From Piezodorus guildinii (lineage: Eukaryota > Arthropoda > Insecta > Hemiptera > Pentatomidae): a DNA stretch of 64,000 bases. A program made the position numbers and the translations under genes. The stretch covers positions 105,836,711 through 105,900,710 of the forward strand of contig CM041295.1 of NCBI GenBank assembly GCA_023052935.1. Direction: 5' to 3'. The notes below the pieces were generated by a model, which was given only the letters and a program-made list of their open reading frames with translations, was not told the DNA's origin and searched no databases. Of the stretch, positions 1 to 11,329 are shown in pieces; positions within the stretch are counted from its first letter, which is position 1; every line of letters starts with the position of its first letter.

Positions 1-89
1 ATTAACCATTTTATCTTGTTAGCATTGGTAAAAAAACAGATAAATATACAAGTTTACCGAATTCGTTAATCATCAAAAGGAGAAAAGAG

Positions 90-169
<80 letters not shown>

Positions 170-454
170 TATATATGTGTGTAAAATACTGTTGGTAAGA
201 TAATAATTTTAGAAAACATGTTATCTTAAATACGAAGCTGTAAAACGTAATGCAGAAAGAGGGAAGGGGATAATCCTAATTAATTATTGTAGATTATATG
301 TTTTTTTTGTTAGACTATTAAATCTAAAAACACGTGTTTTCATTGTAACTCAATGTAATCCTTAACTTTTTTCAACTCTAATTTTATTTAAACGTTCTTA
401 AATTTGATTTTAACTTCGGAGGCAAGTGAAAGTCGTATGTTGGGCGCTCAAGAT
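1..454 (-). mobile_element. HEL Helentron-like copy, partial
   Basis: This is the terminal part of the HEL family, cut by the window start. It matches the other copies in order: a segment with AACCAT..ATCTTGTTAGC, the 'AAAGGAGAAAAGAG' stretch, and the end GGCAAGTGAAAGTCGTATGTTGGGCGCTCAAG, which is a decayed version of the usual GTAAGTGAAAGTCGTGTGTTGCGCGCACCAG. An AT microsatellite has grown inside it. Confidence 0.65.
96..162. repeat. (AT)n microsatellite
   Basis: About 67 bases of nearly pure AT dinucleotide inside the first HEL copy. Confidence 0.95.
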
Positions 455-1110
455 TTTTTTTTTTTTTCATAAGAATTTGAATCCACAAGGATTAAAAAAT
501 CATTTATAAAGGTATTTTTATTTATAAAAATCTACATTATATAAAACGGTGTGTTTGGAAACTTATTTTAGAGCTCATAAGGAAAAAAAGGACTAGATAT
601 CGTTCAGGAATTATTTTCAACTGACTAGTTCTGTAGAGAAAGAGTAATTTTATTTAAGCTCTCTCACCACTACAAGCAATTCCGTGAAATTCGAATTTTT
701 CACATCCGAGGTCCTTTCTATCACTTACCACTAATATTTGACTAAAATTTTTTTTTTTTTCCGACAAAAAAATTAATTTAAGTGAAAATCTTTTTGTTTT
801 TTAGACTCATAAGAAAAAAAGGATAGATATGTTCAGGATTAAGTTTTATTCTTTCTCTACCTACATGTGAAATATATAATAAAGGAAAGTATTAAGATTT
901 GAAAATAAATGTAATTACAGAATTCAACGAAATGGAAAAGATCCTGAGTACGTGATTGCTAAAAAAAAGAATTAGGCTAAATATGTTTATTTGAAAAGGA
1001 AAATGAAATGGAAAAAAAAATTATATTGGGATCAAGTCCACCAAGAATAATGAACAATGAACAAAAATAATCCTTATGGTCTGGTTACTTAAAAAAAAAA
1101 ATATAGAATA
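455..1110. other. Unassigned AT-rich stretch
   Basis: No coding signal is seen. A direct repeat of about 45 bases (around 571-613 and 800-840, core AAAAAAAGGA..AGATAT..GTTCAGGA) suggests an old local duplication. At about 1015-1100 there is a second, degraded copy of the CR1-like 3' tail (TTGGGATCAAGTCC), next to the better copy at 1113. Confidence 0.5.
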
Positions 1111-1370
1111 GAAGAAAAAGATATTTATTGGGACAAAGTCCCTTAAGAACAATTCATATGTACAATTAAGATATATATATAATGTGTCTGGCTACAAGAC
1201 CAAAGGAATATAATTATTTCTTATTCACAATTATACATAGAAGAAAAAGGATGTAATAAAACAAAAGAGTAAAATAAAAATAATAACTTTGGTGCATTAA
1301 ACAAAACTAAACATTGAACTGATCATTATCGATCCTTATAAAAATATAAACAATAAATAACAGATTTTTT

Positions 1371-4190
1371 TTATTGAAATATCTTAATTGAGCGTCTGTT
1401 TGGGATGACAGAAAGGTACTGGAATAGCTGGGACTTGAATGATGTTAGGGAAGAAGCATGGCGGATATGAGTAGGTAAGGAATTCCAGAGAGTAGTGGAG
1501 CGGACAATAAAGGAATGATCAAAAGTTGTTGTTCGATGGGTAGGAATATAAAGGTCGGAATGGCGGGATCTTGTTTGGAGGGAGTGGACTGATGATTTAA
1601 ATTGCAGAAGTCTGTAGATATATGGAGGTAGCTGGGAGTTGATTATTTGGTAAAGATATGATCCTAGGAAATATTGTCTTCGGATAGAAGGAAGGAGCCA
1701 CTTCAACTCATTGTATAAATGGGTCACATGAGACCTCTTCGGTGTACCAAGGACAAATCTTAAAACTATATTCATAATTCGCTTTAGCCTGTCCTCGAGC
1801 ACAGCCGAGAGGCCACCATATACCGTACAGCAATAGTCAAAGTGGGGGAAAATAAATGAGGATACAAGGAGCTTACGGGTAGACAGTGGAAGAAGATGAC
1901 GGGAGCGATGGAAATATTTGAGGGTACTTATTGTTCTTCGGGAGATTTGGGCAATATGGGGTTTCCAGGAAAGGGTTTGATCGATGGTAATACCTAGGTT
2001 TTTGACAGAGGAAGTGAAGGTAATTGGGTGATCATTTAGGGTAAGACTCGGAAAAGTAGTATGGGATTTGAGGAGGGGATTGGAACCTATAACAATCGCC
2101 TGAGTTTTTGTAGCATTTAGACTTAGTTTATTCAAAGTTGCCCAGGCACAGATTCTATCCAGGTCTTTCTGAATATTGGCAAATGCTATTAGAGACTCGG
2201 AGGGAGGAAAGGATAGGTATATCTGGAAATCATCAGCGTATAAGTGGTGGGAGCAGTGATGGATGGCATTGGGAAGGTCATTAATATAGGAATTGAAAAG
2301 GAGAGGAGATATGCTTGAACCCTGGGCCACACCTGCCGACAGGGCAAGGAAGGAAGATAGAGGATGGTTAGGAATGGTAACAGCTTGAGTTCTATTTGAG
2401 AGAAATGATTTGAACCAATGAATAGTGCTTTTGGAAAAGGATAAAGACTGTAGTTTGGAAAAAAGGATAGAGTGATCAAGTGAGTCAAAAGCTTTTGAGA
2501 AGTCCAGAAGTATTAGTACTGTAAGTTTCTTTTCGTCTATGGCAGTATGTATGTCACTAGTAATTTTAAGGAGGGCGGATTGTGTGGAAAAACCGGGTCG
2601 AAAACCGGATTGGAGAGGATCAAGACGTTTGGACTTTTCGAGGAAGTTTGATAGTTGTGACTGGACTATTCTTTCTAAAGGTTTTGAAAGGTTAGATAGG
2701 ATGGAAACTGGGCGATAGTCTTTAGGGGATATAGGGTTAGAGGTTTTATTTATAGGATGAACTATCGCTTTTTTCCAAGTAGTTGGAAATACGGAATTTT
2801 GAAGTGAAAAATTGTATATAAAGAGAAGAACTGGAAGGATGTCGGGAAGGCATAATTTTAGTTATTTGACAGGTATTCCATCAAATCCTATGGAGTTGGT
2901 ATGGGATTTCATAACAGAGGATATAAGGTCTGTTGGTGAGATATCTGAAAAATAAAAATTATCAGGATTAAATGATGGAATTATTGAAAACTCGGGAGGA
3001 GATGGTGTAGAATTATCAGAGGAGTTGGATGAGAAATAAGAATTTAATTCATCAGGTGAGACTTGAAAGACTGGTGAGGAAGATGATTTGCAGAGTGAGA
3101 GTTTGCGGAGGAGTTTCCATTTTGACTTGGAATCGGTAGTGGAGGAGAAGGCTTCGTGAAAGTATTTAGATTTAGCCTGTCTAATTTTTGTCTGAGTCAG
3201 ATTGCGGAGTGCCCTGAACGCATGGTAGTCCTCTGCCAGTCTTGTGCGTCTAAAGCGTCTACGGGCTGCCTCACGCCTCTTTTGTAAGTCTTTTATTTCT
3301 GGACTCATCCAAGGAGCAGGACGGCGACGGAAGGTACAGGTTTTGAGTGGAGCATGTTTGTCTAGGATACTGAGGAGATTGGAAGTGAGAGTGTCAACCA
3401 TTGAGTCAATGGTCGAACAGCTATAAATTTTATTCCAATTCATGGATTCTATGTCAGGTAAAATATTTTCTCGGGTGAGATTATCTAGGTTTCGGGAAGT
3501 TGACGTTATGGGAAGGAATGCTGAAGTTTGAAAATTGTATGAAATTTGGATAAGATCGTGAGATGATAGGAAGGGAACAGGCATTTGAGAAGCTGAAAGA
3601 AGGTTTTGAGCGGAATCAATGATATTTAGATCAAGCCAGGTGTCGGAATGGTGAGTGTGATGAGTTGGAGCATATGGAACGATGAACAGGTGAAGAGAGA
3701 AGAAGAGGTTATCAAGGTAATGTCTATCATAGGAGTCAGAAAGGAGGTTGGTGTTAAAATCACCGCATATTATGATATTATTATATAGGGGGACGTAGTT
3801 ATAAAGGACAGATTCAAAGGATGGATCAAAAGGTACTAAAGGGGGTCGGTACACCACAGCATAGAGGAGAGGGTTTGTATTGTAGGAGATTTCGACGAAA
3901 AGGAATTCGATGTGAGGAGAATCAGAATTGAAAGAGACATCTAGGACTCGGGATTTCAGGCTGGTGTGGACATAAAGTCCGACACCTCCGCCAGTCCGGC
4001 CAATCCGGTCATGGCGGATAAAGGAGTAATTAGGGAGGGAAACAGAGGAGGAAGGAATATAGGGCTTTAGCCATGTTTCGGAGACTGCGACAATGTGGTA
4101 GGAATTGTTGTTGAAATAATGAAGAAATTCGTCAAAGTGGGCGTGTAAGGACTGGGCGTTGACATGACAGGCTGTTAGGACATTAGACAT
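1371..4190 (-). pseudogene. CR1-like ORF2: APE endonuclease + reverse transcriptase, one stop
   Basis: ORF2 starts MSNVLTACHVNAQSLHAHFD at 4190. It reads in a single frame to 1371, about 940 codons, broken by one TAA at about 2859-2861 after ..GIPVK. The endonuclease has SETWL, YRPP, GDFN and SSHDLI, as expected of apurinic-endonuclease-type domains. The reverse transcriptase has LLDFSKAFD (palm A), a VAQGSSISPLLF block and HLYADDFQIY (catalytic YADD). The protein would nick target DNA and prime reverse transcription. I checked the codons between 2330 and 2859 and found no further stop, so the copy is young. There is no initiator ATG after the stop. Confidence 0.85.
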
Positions 4191-4470
4191 GTAGGAAAGG
4201 AAATGGAGAAGGAAATAGATTGTGAAGGAAAGACGCTAGAGTCACTAAGTGATAAGCCAAATTATAAACAAAAAATTGAAATAAAAATAATACAGCTAAT
4301 ATTAGGAGAAAAACTTTAGAAAAAAAATTCATATCCATAAAAATATAAAAACTAAATAAACTTGGCAAAAAGAAAATTATTAAATAAATATTCCTGTATA
4401 GAGAAGAGAGGTAGACAGATGGCGAGATCATTTCCAGTTCAGAGCCAGAGGGTAGACGGGTGCCTAGAAG

Positions 4471-4666
4471 TCAGCCGAAGACGTCCAAGTCCTGGGCTTT
4501 GTCGATAAATATGACCGGGTGACCATCCTCCTTTCGGCAGCGCACTCTACCGCCAGCGAACCAGACATATTTTATTTTTTTCTCCGACCTCTTCTGCCTA
4601 GCGAGCCAATATAAGCGCCTATTCATCGGAGACATCTCCTCGCTGAGATAGATCCGGTGGGAATCT

Positions 4667-4674
<8 letters not shown>
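4471..4674 (-). pseudogene. CR1-like ORF1, C-terminal part (FP-type domain)
   Basis: The last 67 residues of ORF1 contain IYLSEEMSPMNRRLYWLARQ and a K(Y)VWFAGGRVRCRK block. This matches the C-terminal domain that LINE ORF1 proteins of this kind share with baculovirus FP-like proteins, thought to bind RNA or chaperone it. The equivalent region of the 40-kb copy has the same motifs. The N-terminal coiled coil is missing because the element is 5' truncated. It lies about 280 bp upstream of ORF2 on the same strand. Confidence 0.75.
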
Positions 4675-4675
<1 letters not shown>

Positions 4676-4730
<55 letters not shown>

Positions 4731-4735
4731 CATAT
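4676..4735. repeat. (AT)n microsatellite
   Basis: AT repeat immediately upstream of the truncated CR1-like 5' end. Confidence 0.9.
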
Positions 4736-4797
4736 AAAAGATCAAGTATTCGTTATATCTATAAATCTTTGCAAATTTATACTATATCTACCTATAT

Positions 4798-5530
4798 TTT
4801 ACAAAGGAACGGAAGATTGAGATACGAGAAGGTAGTAGAAGAGCTGATATTAGACGGAAGAAAGCGAGGTGGCTTTACGGATAGAGATAGGCAGCGAATT
4901 CCAGAAGGATGAGGAACGAACGAGAAACGATTTGTGAAAGGATGCTTTATGTGATTTTCTTTCTCTCTTTCTTTCAGTGGCGCGACAGGCCGTGTAGTCC
5001 CTGGGCCTCGCGGTGTAAACTCCTGTAAGTTTACACTCACGTTTCACGAAGCTATTTTTAGTGTAGGGTCATCACCCCATACGACTAATTTAGTGAGTGG
5101 CCACCATTTGGCTGACGGGTCTCACATACCCGGAGGAGAGGTTGTGAGTGAATCCCCATTTTTTTACATCCTTATAAAAGCCCCGCCGGGACTGGGATTC
5201 GAACTCAGAACCTGTAGCACGAGAGACTAGCGCGCTAGCCACTCAGCCACGGGCTCCCCATGCTTTATGTGATGGGGTATAAATATTGATTATTGGGTTC
5301 TAGTATTTAACGAATGGATATTAGAGCGGAGGGTGAGGAGCTCAGTTATGTAGGAAGGTTTTCTATTTTTTAAAGTTTGGAATAGGTAAGAACCAAGGAA
5401 ATATTGCCGTCGTACAGAAGGATAAAGCGATTTTAATTTGGTATAATAGCCAGAAATATGGTCACGTCTACGGGCTGCGAAAATAAATCTTATAAAACAG
5501 TTCATAAGACGTTTTAGTTTTATTTCTAGT
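4798..5530 (-). mobile_element. CR1-like LINE fragment split by a SINE
   Basis: Minus-strand translation of 5274-5520 gives a piece beginning MNCFIRFIFAARRRDHISG and containing SVRRQYFLGSYLFQTLKN. The part at 4800-4955 gives FLVRSSSFWNSLPISIR. Together they form the C-terminal end of a CR1-like ORF2, related to but distinct from the full elements at 1.1 and 36.5 kb. The two pieces are separated by SINE-A (4956-5259), which is flanked by a perfect 14-bp TSD, so the LINE piece is older than the SINE insertion. Confidence 0.8.
4956..5259 (-). mobile_element. SINE-A, tRNA-derived, full length
   Basis: On the minus strand it starts GGGGAGCCCGTGGCTGAGTG, with a pol III A box (TGGCTGAGTGG) and a B box (GTTCGAATCCC). 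A conserved body of about 290 bp ends in a GAAA-rich tail. The flanking TSD ATGCTTTATGTGAT is perfect at 4942-4955 and 5260-5273. Such elements are transcribed by RNA polymerase III and moved by a partner LINE. Confidence 0.93.
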
Positions 5531-6145
5531 ATTTATATTTGTAGTTTATTGGCCTTGAAAAATAATAATAAACCTCTACTAAAAGAAATTAAATAATGGA
5601 ATTAATCTCGAGTTGAAAAGCTGTCGAGAAAATATATACATAACATGTACCATTTTATTTCATCAAACATACAAAGAAAAAATAATTGTTACTTATAAAG
5701 TACCACCACTTACTTCTAAAAAGTTAACAAAATTCAACAAACAAACGAGTTTTCCACGTTTTAGGATATCTGAAGTTCAAATAACCAAGTCTAGACTAAT
5801 GGTTTGTATGTGGTAAGGCTAACTCAAAAAAGAAAAGACCCATGAAGCCGAAATTTCATATTCCAGACAATTATACCCCTCGGATATTACAAGAATTTTT
5901 TTCCAAAAATCGGTAATCTGCAAGTGCCATTATTACACATTTTAAAGATTTTCTCAAACTCTTGATCTTGACTCAAATCGTTATATTGATATAAAATTTA
6001 ATGGGCGTTATCATCGATTTCAGTCAGACAGGGCTTTAAAATTCCAAAAGTTTAAAATTTATTTAATTAAAGGTATCTTTGATTTTGTTGATTCGAAATA
6101 ATTGTCTTTTTCTTTTATAAGCAAAGAAAAAAAATGGTTAAATAT

Positions 6146-6412
6146 TTTTATTGATATTTACCACTGTATTTTGTAATACAACAAGTAAATATGTTGGTAA
6201 TGATAAAATACGTGAAAAAAAAAAAACATGAAGAGAAAATGCCCATTGGCATTACTCCACTAAGTAACTAAACTAGAAGGTCTCGAGGCCATCTTCTTTT
6301 CAGGCGCCTCGTAGGATTGTCAGAATTGAAGAGGAAGCAAGAATTGAAACTAGAGGATTAGATTGGGAGTGGAGTTTGTCATGGAAGGATTGATACCTGG
6401 TTCGGGCCAAAT
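6146..6412 (-). mobile_element. Jockey-B LINE 3' end in HEL
   Basis: Minus-strand translation gives RYQSFHDKLHSQSNPLVSIL, then a KEDGLET-type block. It matches the C terminus of the copy at 49.5-49.86 kb (RYTSFHSKLLAHTNLFV, CLKDDGLET). The 3' UTR shares GCCCATTGGCA with other copies. An 11-bp TSD TGGTTAAATAT lies at 6135-6145 and 6413-6423. The element is severely 5' truncated. Confidence 0.8.
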
Positions 6413-6616
6413 TGGTTAAATATAAAACATGATACTGAAATAATATAAACTATTTCTTAAAAAATGAACTTTTTCTAGTTTATGGATGAAAAATCGTTAA
6501 ATGTGAATAATTTGATAACTAACTGAAGGAGGGAACAGTAGAAATATTTTTCCTGGGGACATTTAGTTTTCCCCACAAATTAGGAAAGTAATACATATAC
6601 ACAATATATTGTTGAA

Positions 6617-6871
6617 GGGTCACCTGTGGTGTAGTGGCTAGCATAACAGCCTTCTATGCCCAAGGTGCGGGTTCGAACTCGGCAGATTGCCCTAGGATTT
6701 CTTAAAGGGGTTAAAAAATCCTTAGTTATGCTTTTCTTCGGAGGGGACGTAAAATGATGTCAGGTACTCGTTAAAGAACCTTATCCTAATTAAACCTGGG
6801 TAGGCAAAAATCGGGACTACCGTTGTAGCATCGTTGGTTTAACCAAGGCAGCATAAAGTGACACTTAATAA
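6617..6871 (+). mobile_element. SINE-B, tRNA-derived, full length
   Basis: It starts GGGTCACCTGTGG, with an A box TGGTGTAGTGG at 6627-6637 and a B box GGGTTCGAACTC at 6669-6680. The body contains GTCAGGTACTCGTTAAAGA, CCTAATTAAACCTGG and AGCATAAAGTGACACTTAAT, seen in all SINE-B copies. The 16-bp flanks 6601-6616 and 6872-6887 match at 14 positions and are taken as an aged TSD. Confidence 0.88.
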
Positions 6872-7131
6872 ACAATATACTGTTAAAAAGTGTAATATTT
6901 AAAAAAAAAAAATTATAGAATGAAATATGGAGTGACGAAAAGAGCATTATCCTAAGTATAAAATAATATATTATATTATATATTTTTATATTATTTAAAA
7001 TAAAATAAATGTTTTCATTGAAACTATATTGTTAATAAACTATATTTTTTTCTTCAACATTAAGTTAATTTAAAACCTGATTTCAAGAAGGAAGATAAGT
7101 GAATGTTTTGTGTTGAGTGCACCAGATGTTT

Positions 7132-7318
7132 ATTAAACTTGTGGAGGGTGATGCAGATTAAAAAATAACGCATAAACATGAGTGGTTGTCGTGGATAATA
7201 AAGACTATTGTTAACTTTTTAATCTGAAATAAATATTTCCGTCTAAACTCAATGCACTTTGTTTTCCTTAGTGTTCTTTGTTATGAAAGTCGTGTTTGAG
7301 CGCACCAGAGTTTTTAGT
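7132..7318 (-). mobile_element. HEL terminal fragment
   Basis: Immediately after the previous HEL end, a second end-proximal piece runs from GTGGAGGGTGATGCAGATTAAA to ATGAAAGTCGTGTTTGAGCGCACCAG. It is a truncated copy in the same orientation. Confidence 0.65.
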
Positions 7319-7879
7319 TTATTATTTTCAATAAGTAACCTTTGTAATATCGTTTTGAAATTAGCATTGGTAATTGACCATGTTCCTTTGAATTATTTGT
7401 TGCTTTTCATGTTAGTTAATTGTCTTTAAACAGTTATGTCCTAATATAGTTATTTGGAAATAGTAAACTATTGTTGTAATAATTTTCAGCGTTTTTTTAA
7501 ATGAAAGTAGTGTTCTTTGTTTCCTTTTTTCCGATAGTAAATAGCCTTTTATCGCACGGATTCCTTACAGGATCCCGTTATGGCTTACATCACCTCTTGA
7601 CGTTTCTGAAAAAAATGCTTCCTTGTCTTCAGCTGCTGGATTCTTCAAAGGAGGGACTTAGCGGCGTTAACGGTCTGCAATCCAGAGTGCGTTTCAATTT
7701 CTCGGCTTTCGTTTTTTTTTAAACTAAGATCTTGACATGAGGGTAGTAGGTGGCTGATAACCCCCTAGAAATATATTGTAGTTTTTAAATTATTCGACAA
7801 GTTTCAAAATGCATTTAATATAAATAAATAAATAATATGCTAATAATCACATAGACATATGTAAATTATTTTTTATTGT
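7319..7879. other. Unassigned AT-rich stretch
   Basis: No repeat or coding similarity was recognised. A 73-codon open frame at 7501-7722 has no known motif, and I do not call it a gene. Confidence 0.4.
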
Positions 7880-8990
7880 TATATTGCTAATGACCGGAAG
7901 AAATTGAGTAATTCTGGAGGTAGAAAAAATAGAGCTAATTTTTATTTTTTTCCTACGGACCTTTTTATTTACAGCATCATCACAAATCGACGTTTCGGGA
8001 TATCTCACCTATCTTTAGGATCTTACAAGCTAGTTAAAACATCTCTAAAAATCTATTAAAAACGATTTTACTATTTTAAAGGATATGCCCGATTTTCATA
8101 TTTTAAGGACTGTTTTAATTTGATTTTTTTTTTATTCTGAGTTAAGTCACTATTCTCGTTTAAAGGATTCTTAACAATTGACATTTATTATACCTATGAT
8201 ACGGTTCAAAATGGAAGAGAACCACCATTTTTGACTCAATTCTCCTTTTGAAAGGATACGAAACAAAATAAATCACTGGTAACTAGGATTACCACACTAA
8301 AAAGGACACTTTTTAATATAGAAATTCTCTTCCCGAAGCAAGAATCGGTCCGAAATAACTAATGTCTGACTGTCTATATAAGGGAGGGAGAGGTGGGTTA
8401 CGCAGGAAAAGGACTTATAGACGTAAATTATTAAAAACATACGTTGGAAATTTTAAAACAAAAATTAAAATTATTAAAACATGATGGAAACGGTATCTCA
8501 TCAAAACAACAATGTTACATAGTTCATAAAAATAATAAATATTCTAAAATTTTAAGTAGTTTGTAAAACTCCTTCATTTCATCTCTTTTTTTCCACTATC
8601 TTCTTCAATTTTCATGTAATTGTTTAATTAGTGTTTTAATTAAAAATTACGAAGTTAGTGGGAAAAGCAGGTGAAAATAAGGAATTTTACAAACTGGGCA
8701 ATTAAAATTTTAAATATTTGTTTTATTTATGAGCTATGTAACATTGTTGTTTCGTTGAGGTACCTTCATAATTTGTTTAATAATTTTAATTTTTTTTTAA
8801 AGTACTTATGTTTTTAGTAATTCACATCACAATAATTGCTTTTCATAGATTTTTAGAGAACTTGAGTTTAGGAGATGTGAGATACCCCTAAACATCTATT
8901 TGTGTAGGTACTGTATATAAAAAGGTTCTTTGGAAGAAGGTAAAAATCAGCCCTATTTTTGCTTTGCAGTTGTCCAATTTTAATGCAGTG
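7880..8990. mobile_element. PLE-type element with inverted ends
   Basis: The left segment (7915-8020) is repeated in reverse complement at 8868-8970, sharing AAAAATAG.GCT.ATTTTTA, ACCTTTTTAT.TACAG and CACAAAT.GA.GTTT. An inner inverted pair lies at about 8426-8573 and 8679-8822 (ACAACAATGTTACATAG). The same terminal unit recurs, inverted, at 53.85-54.0 kb. Inverted terminal pseudo-LTRs are a known arrangement in Penelope-like elements, but no coding domain remains here, so the assignment rests on the shared hammerhead-like motif. Confidence 0.55.
7984..8023 (-). ncRNA. Hammerhead-like motif (PLE)
   Basis: Read on the minus strand: AGATC, CTAAAGA, a hairpin closed by GG..CC, GAAA, CGTC, GATTT. 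AGATC pairs with GATTT (5 pairs, one G-U), matching a stem I position. The core CTAAAGA departs from CTGANGA, so activity is doubtful. Confidence 0.35.
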
Positions 8991-8993
8991 TTG

Positions 8994-8994
<1 letters not shown>

Positions 8995-9069
<75 letters not shown>
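8995..9069. repeat. (AT)n microsatellite
   Basis: About 75 bases of AT dinucleotide repeat. Confidence 0.95.
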
Positions 9070-9072
<3 letters not shown>

Positions 9073-9374
9073 TACATATTATCATTAATTTAATTTATTT
9101 AGGTTACCTATCAAATAAAGTTGATTTATTGCTATGAAATCTGAATTGAAGCAACCAAGGTCACTGTGACGGTCACTATAATTACAGTTAGATAATTACC
9201 AGTTAAATATTTGCTCTATACTTAACTTCATTCTACCTGAATATTTGTTTACTAAGTAAGACACTTTATGGATCTTAGTGGTACGAGTTATTTTGATTTG
9301 TTTAATTATTATCTATCATATTTTATCTGTAGTTGAGGATAATTTATTAATATAATTATAACTTAAATATAGAA

Positions 9375-9895
9375 TAATTACTTTCACTTACCTATACATG
9401 ATTTATTGTAAGGAAAAGTATTGCGATCGTGAAAATTACAGTTTTCACCGAAAAACACATTTACGGTCTCCTGAGTCCAAAGTCACGCGAAAAGGTGTGT
9501 GGGTGGTAAGTCTAACACGAAAATGAATAGTTGTACGAAACCGAAATTTTATATTTAAGACAACTATACGTCCCGGATGTTACAGCAACTTTTTATTCTG
9601 AATCAGCTTCAGAAGAGCCACTTTATACCATGCATTTTGCTTCTTTTTACAATTTTATTAAAAACGGCTCGATCGATTTTCGTTAAACTCACTATATCGA
9701 TGTACAATTTAATATCATGTAGGTTTCATTCTGATTTAAATAGTCAGGCAGGGATTAAATGCCGACATTTTAAATTGTCTTCCTCTGACTGAGTACCTGA
9801 GTACCTTTACTTACTATATAATTTTATTAGCATTGAAAAAGAACGGCTAAATATACTAGTGAACGAACTTTATGGCCAACTAAAGCAGACATTTT
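9375..9895 (-). mobile_element. HEL copy, hairpin-end half
   Basis: It begins ACTTTCACTTACCTATACATG..GTAAGGAAAAGTATTGCGATCG, the terminal palindrome of the family. The body follows as far as the GCCAACTAAAG segment, then similarity is lost. The opposite end is missing. Confidence 0.75.
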
Positions 9896-9929
9896 TTTTT
9901 CATTTAAATTATTTATTTAAAATGTATTC

Positions 9930-9990
9930 ATCTTAGTCCACCTTCCATCCTCATCACAAGTCCAAACCACTTCAGCCTTAGCTGAGAAAA
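9930..9990 (-). mobile_element. Possible LINE C-terminal scrap
   Basis: The minus strand reads LRLKWFGLVMRMEGGLR then stop. This resembles the 'RLxWxGHVxRM' motif found near the C terminus of several LINE reverse transcriptases. It is very short and tentative. Confidence 0.35.
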
Positions 9991-10049
9991 TACTGACCAA
10001 TAAATTCTGTTAACTCAATTTCTATTATTTTCACTTAATAGATATCAAC

Positions 10050-11329
10050 GCGATCCTATCTCTCAAACCGCTCCTTCCGAGTTTGCTGTGGTGTAGAATT
10101 TTCTAACTTTTATCCCATTGAGGCCGGTGTTCCTCAAGGCAGCGTCTTGGGACCCGTCCTCTACATCCTTTACACTGCTGATATTCCTATTCATCCTGAC
10201 ACCTTTCTGGCAACATTTGCAGATGACACCGCCATCCTATCATCCAATTCCGATCCTGAAATAGCATCCTTAATCCTGCAAAGACACCTTTGTCTTATCG
10301 AGGACTGGTGTAATGCTTGGCGTATTAAGGTTAATGAAAGCAAATGCACCCACGTCACCTTCACCCTTCGACGCAAATCCTGTCCAATGGTTCATTTCAA
10401 TTCCATACCGCTTCCTTCCTCAGACACAGTCCGGTATCTTGGCTTACTACTAGACAAAAGATTGACGTGGAACCCACATACAAGACTTAAACGAAAAGAA
10501 CTCAACAGACGATTCGGACAGTTATACAGACTACTAAACAGAAAATCTAAGCTTACAGTTGACAACAAATTATTACTTTACAAGACAATACTGAAACCAA
10601 TGTGGACCTACGGACTTGAACTATGGGGGACAGCCAAACGTTCTAACATCAAACGCATTCAATCCTTTCAATCCAAAGTCCTCCGAACAATAGTAAATGC
10701 TCCTTATTATGTCTCCAACTATACCTTACACCACGACCTTAATGTTCCATTTATTTCAGACCTGATTCCATCTAAATTTTCCAAATTCCACCAGAACCTC
10801 ATTCATCATCCTAATCCTCTAGCACAATCTCTATCCAGCTCCACTCATCCATTCAACCCTCCTAGAAGGTTGAAACGGCAGTGGCCCCGAGACATATTGT
10901 AAACACCTATTCTGGAGTTCTGACACTGGTCAGATTCTCCTCTCATGTGCGGTGTGATTGTGGCTGTGGCGCCCTCACTTAGCTTCCGCTGGCTCTCACC
11001 AGTGATGCGGCTGAGAGGGAGGCGCTGGGATCCTTTTGACTCTGCTTGTCCTTCCACAAGTGGGGGGACAAGCCCCGTCCGGGGTTCCCGAGCTGATTGT
11101 AAATATTGTACATAGGTATGAATGTGACATGTTTTGTTTATTTATTTGTTAACTTCATTTATTTGTATTTATTTTGTCTATAAATTTTGTTATTGTATAC
11201 GTTTATTTATTTTGATTTTATTTTATGTAATTTGACTTTCCTTTTGTTTATATTGTAAATATTGTATGAATGAGATCCTGTAGCACTATTATTATTGTCT
11301 ATTATGACAAATTGTAATATATACGAATA

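Larger units (their letters stand above)
1113..4675 (-). mobile_element. CR1-like non-LTR retrotransposon, 5' truncated
   Basis: This is a LINE with the tail of ORF1, all of the recognisable ORF2 (endonuclease plus reverse transcriptase) and a 3' UTR. The 3' UTR motif TTGGGACAAAGTCCCTTAAG recurs in the copies at 32.3 kb and 36.5 kb. The 5' end is lost inside ORF1 and abuts an AT microsatellite. The C-terminal ORF2 module (FWNSLP-type motif) is typical of the CR1/L2/Daphne/Rex1 group; the exact clade needs a tree. It is closely related to the 36.5-kb element but clearly a different copy. Confidence 0.88.
5748..7131 (-). mobile_element. HEL Helentron-like copy, twice interrupted
   Basis: HEL body segments appear in order: ATAACCAAGTC at about 5780, CCGAAATTTCATATT, the GACAGGGCTT segment at 6030, ACTGAAGGAGGGAACAG at about 6520, and the end AAGTGAATGTTTTGTGTTGAGTGCACCAG at 7131. 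A Jockey-B tail (6146-6412) and SINE-B (6617-6871) have inserted into it, each with recognisable TSDs. The outer 5' part of the palindrome is missing. Substitutions and indels indicate an old copy. Confidence 0.75.

Noticed and set aside
8888..9085. 65-codon open frame on the minus strand
   Set aside because: It is mostly Tyr-Ile repeats produced by the AT microsatellite.
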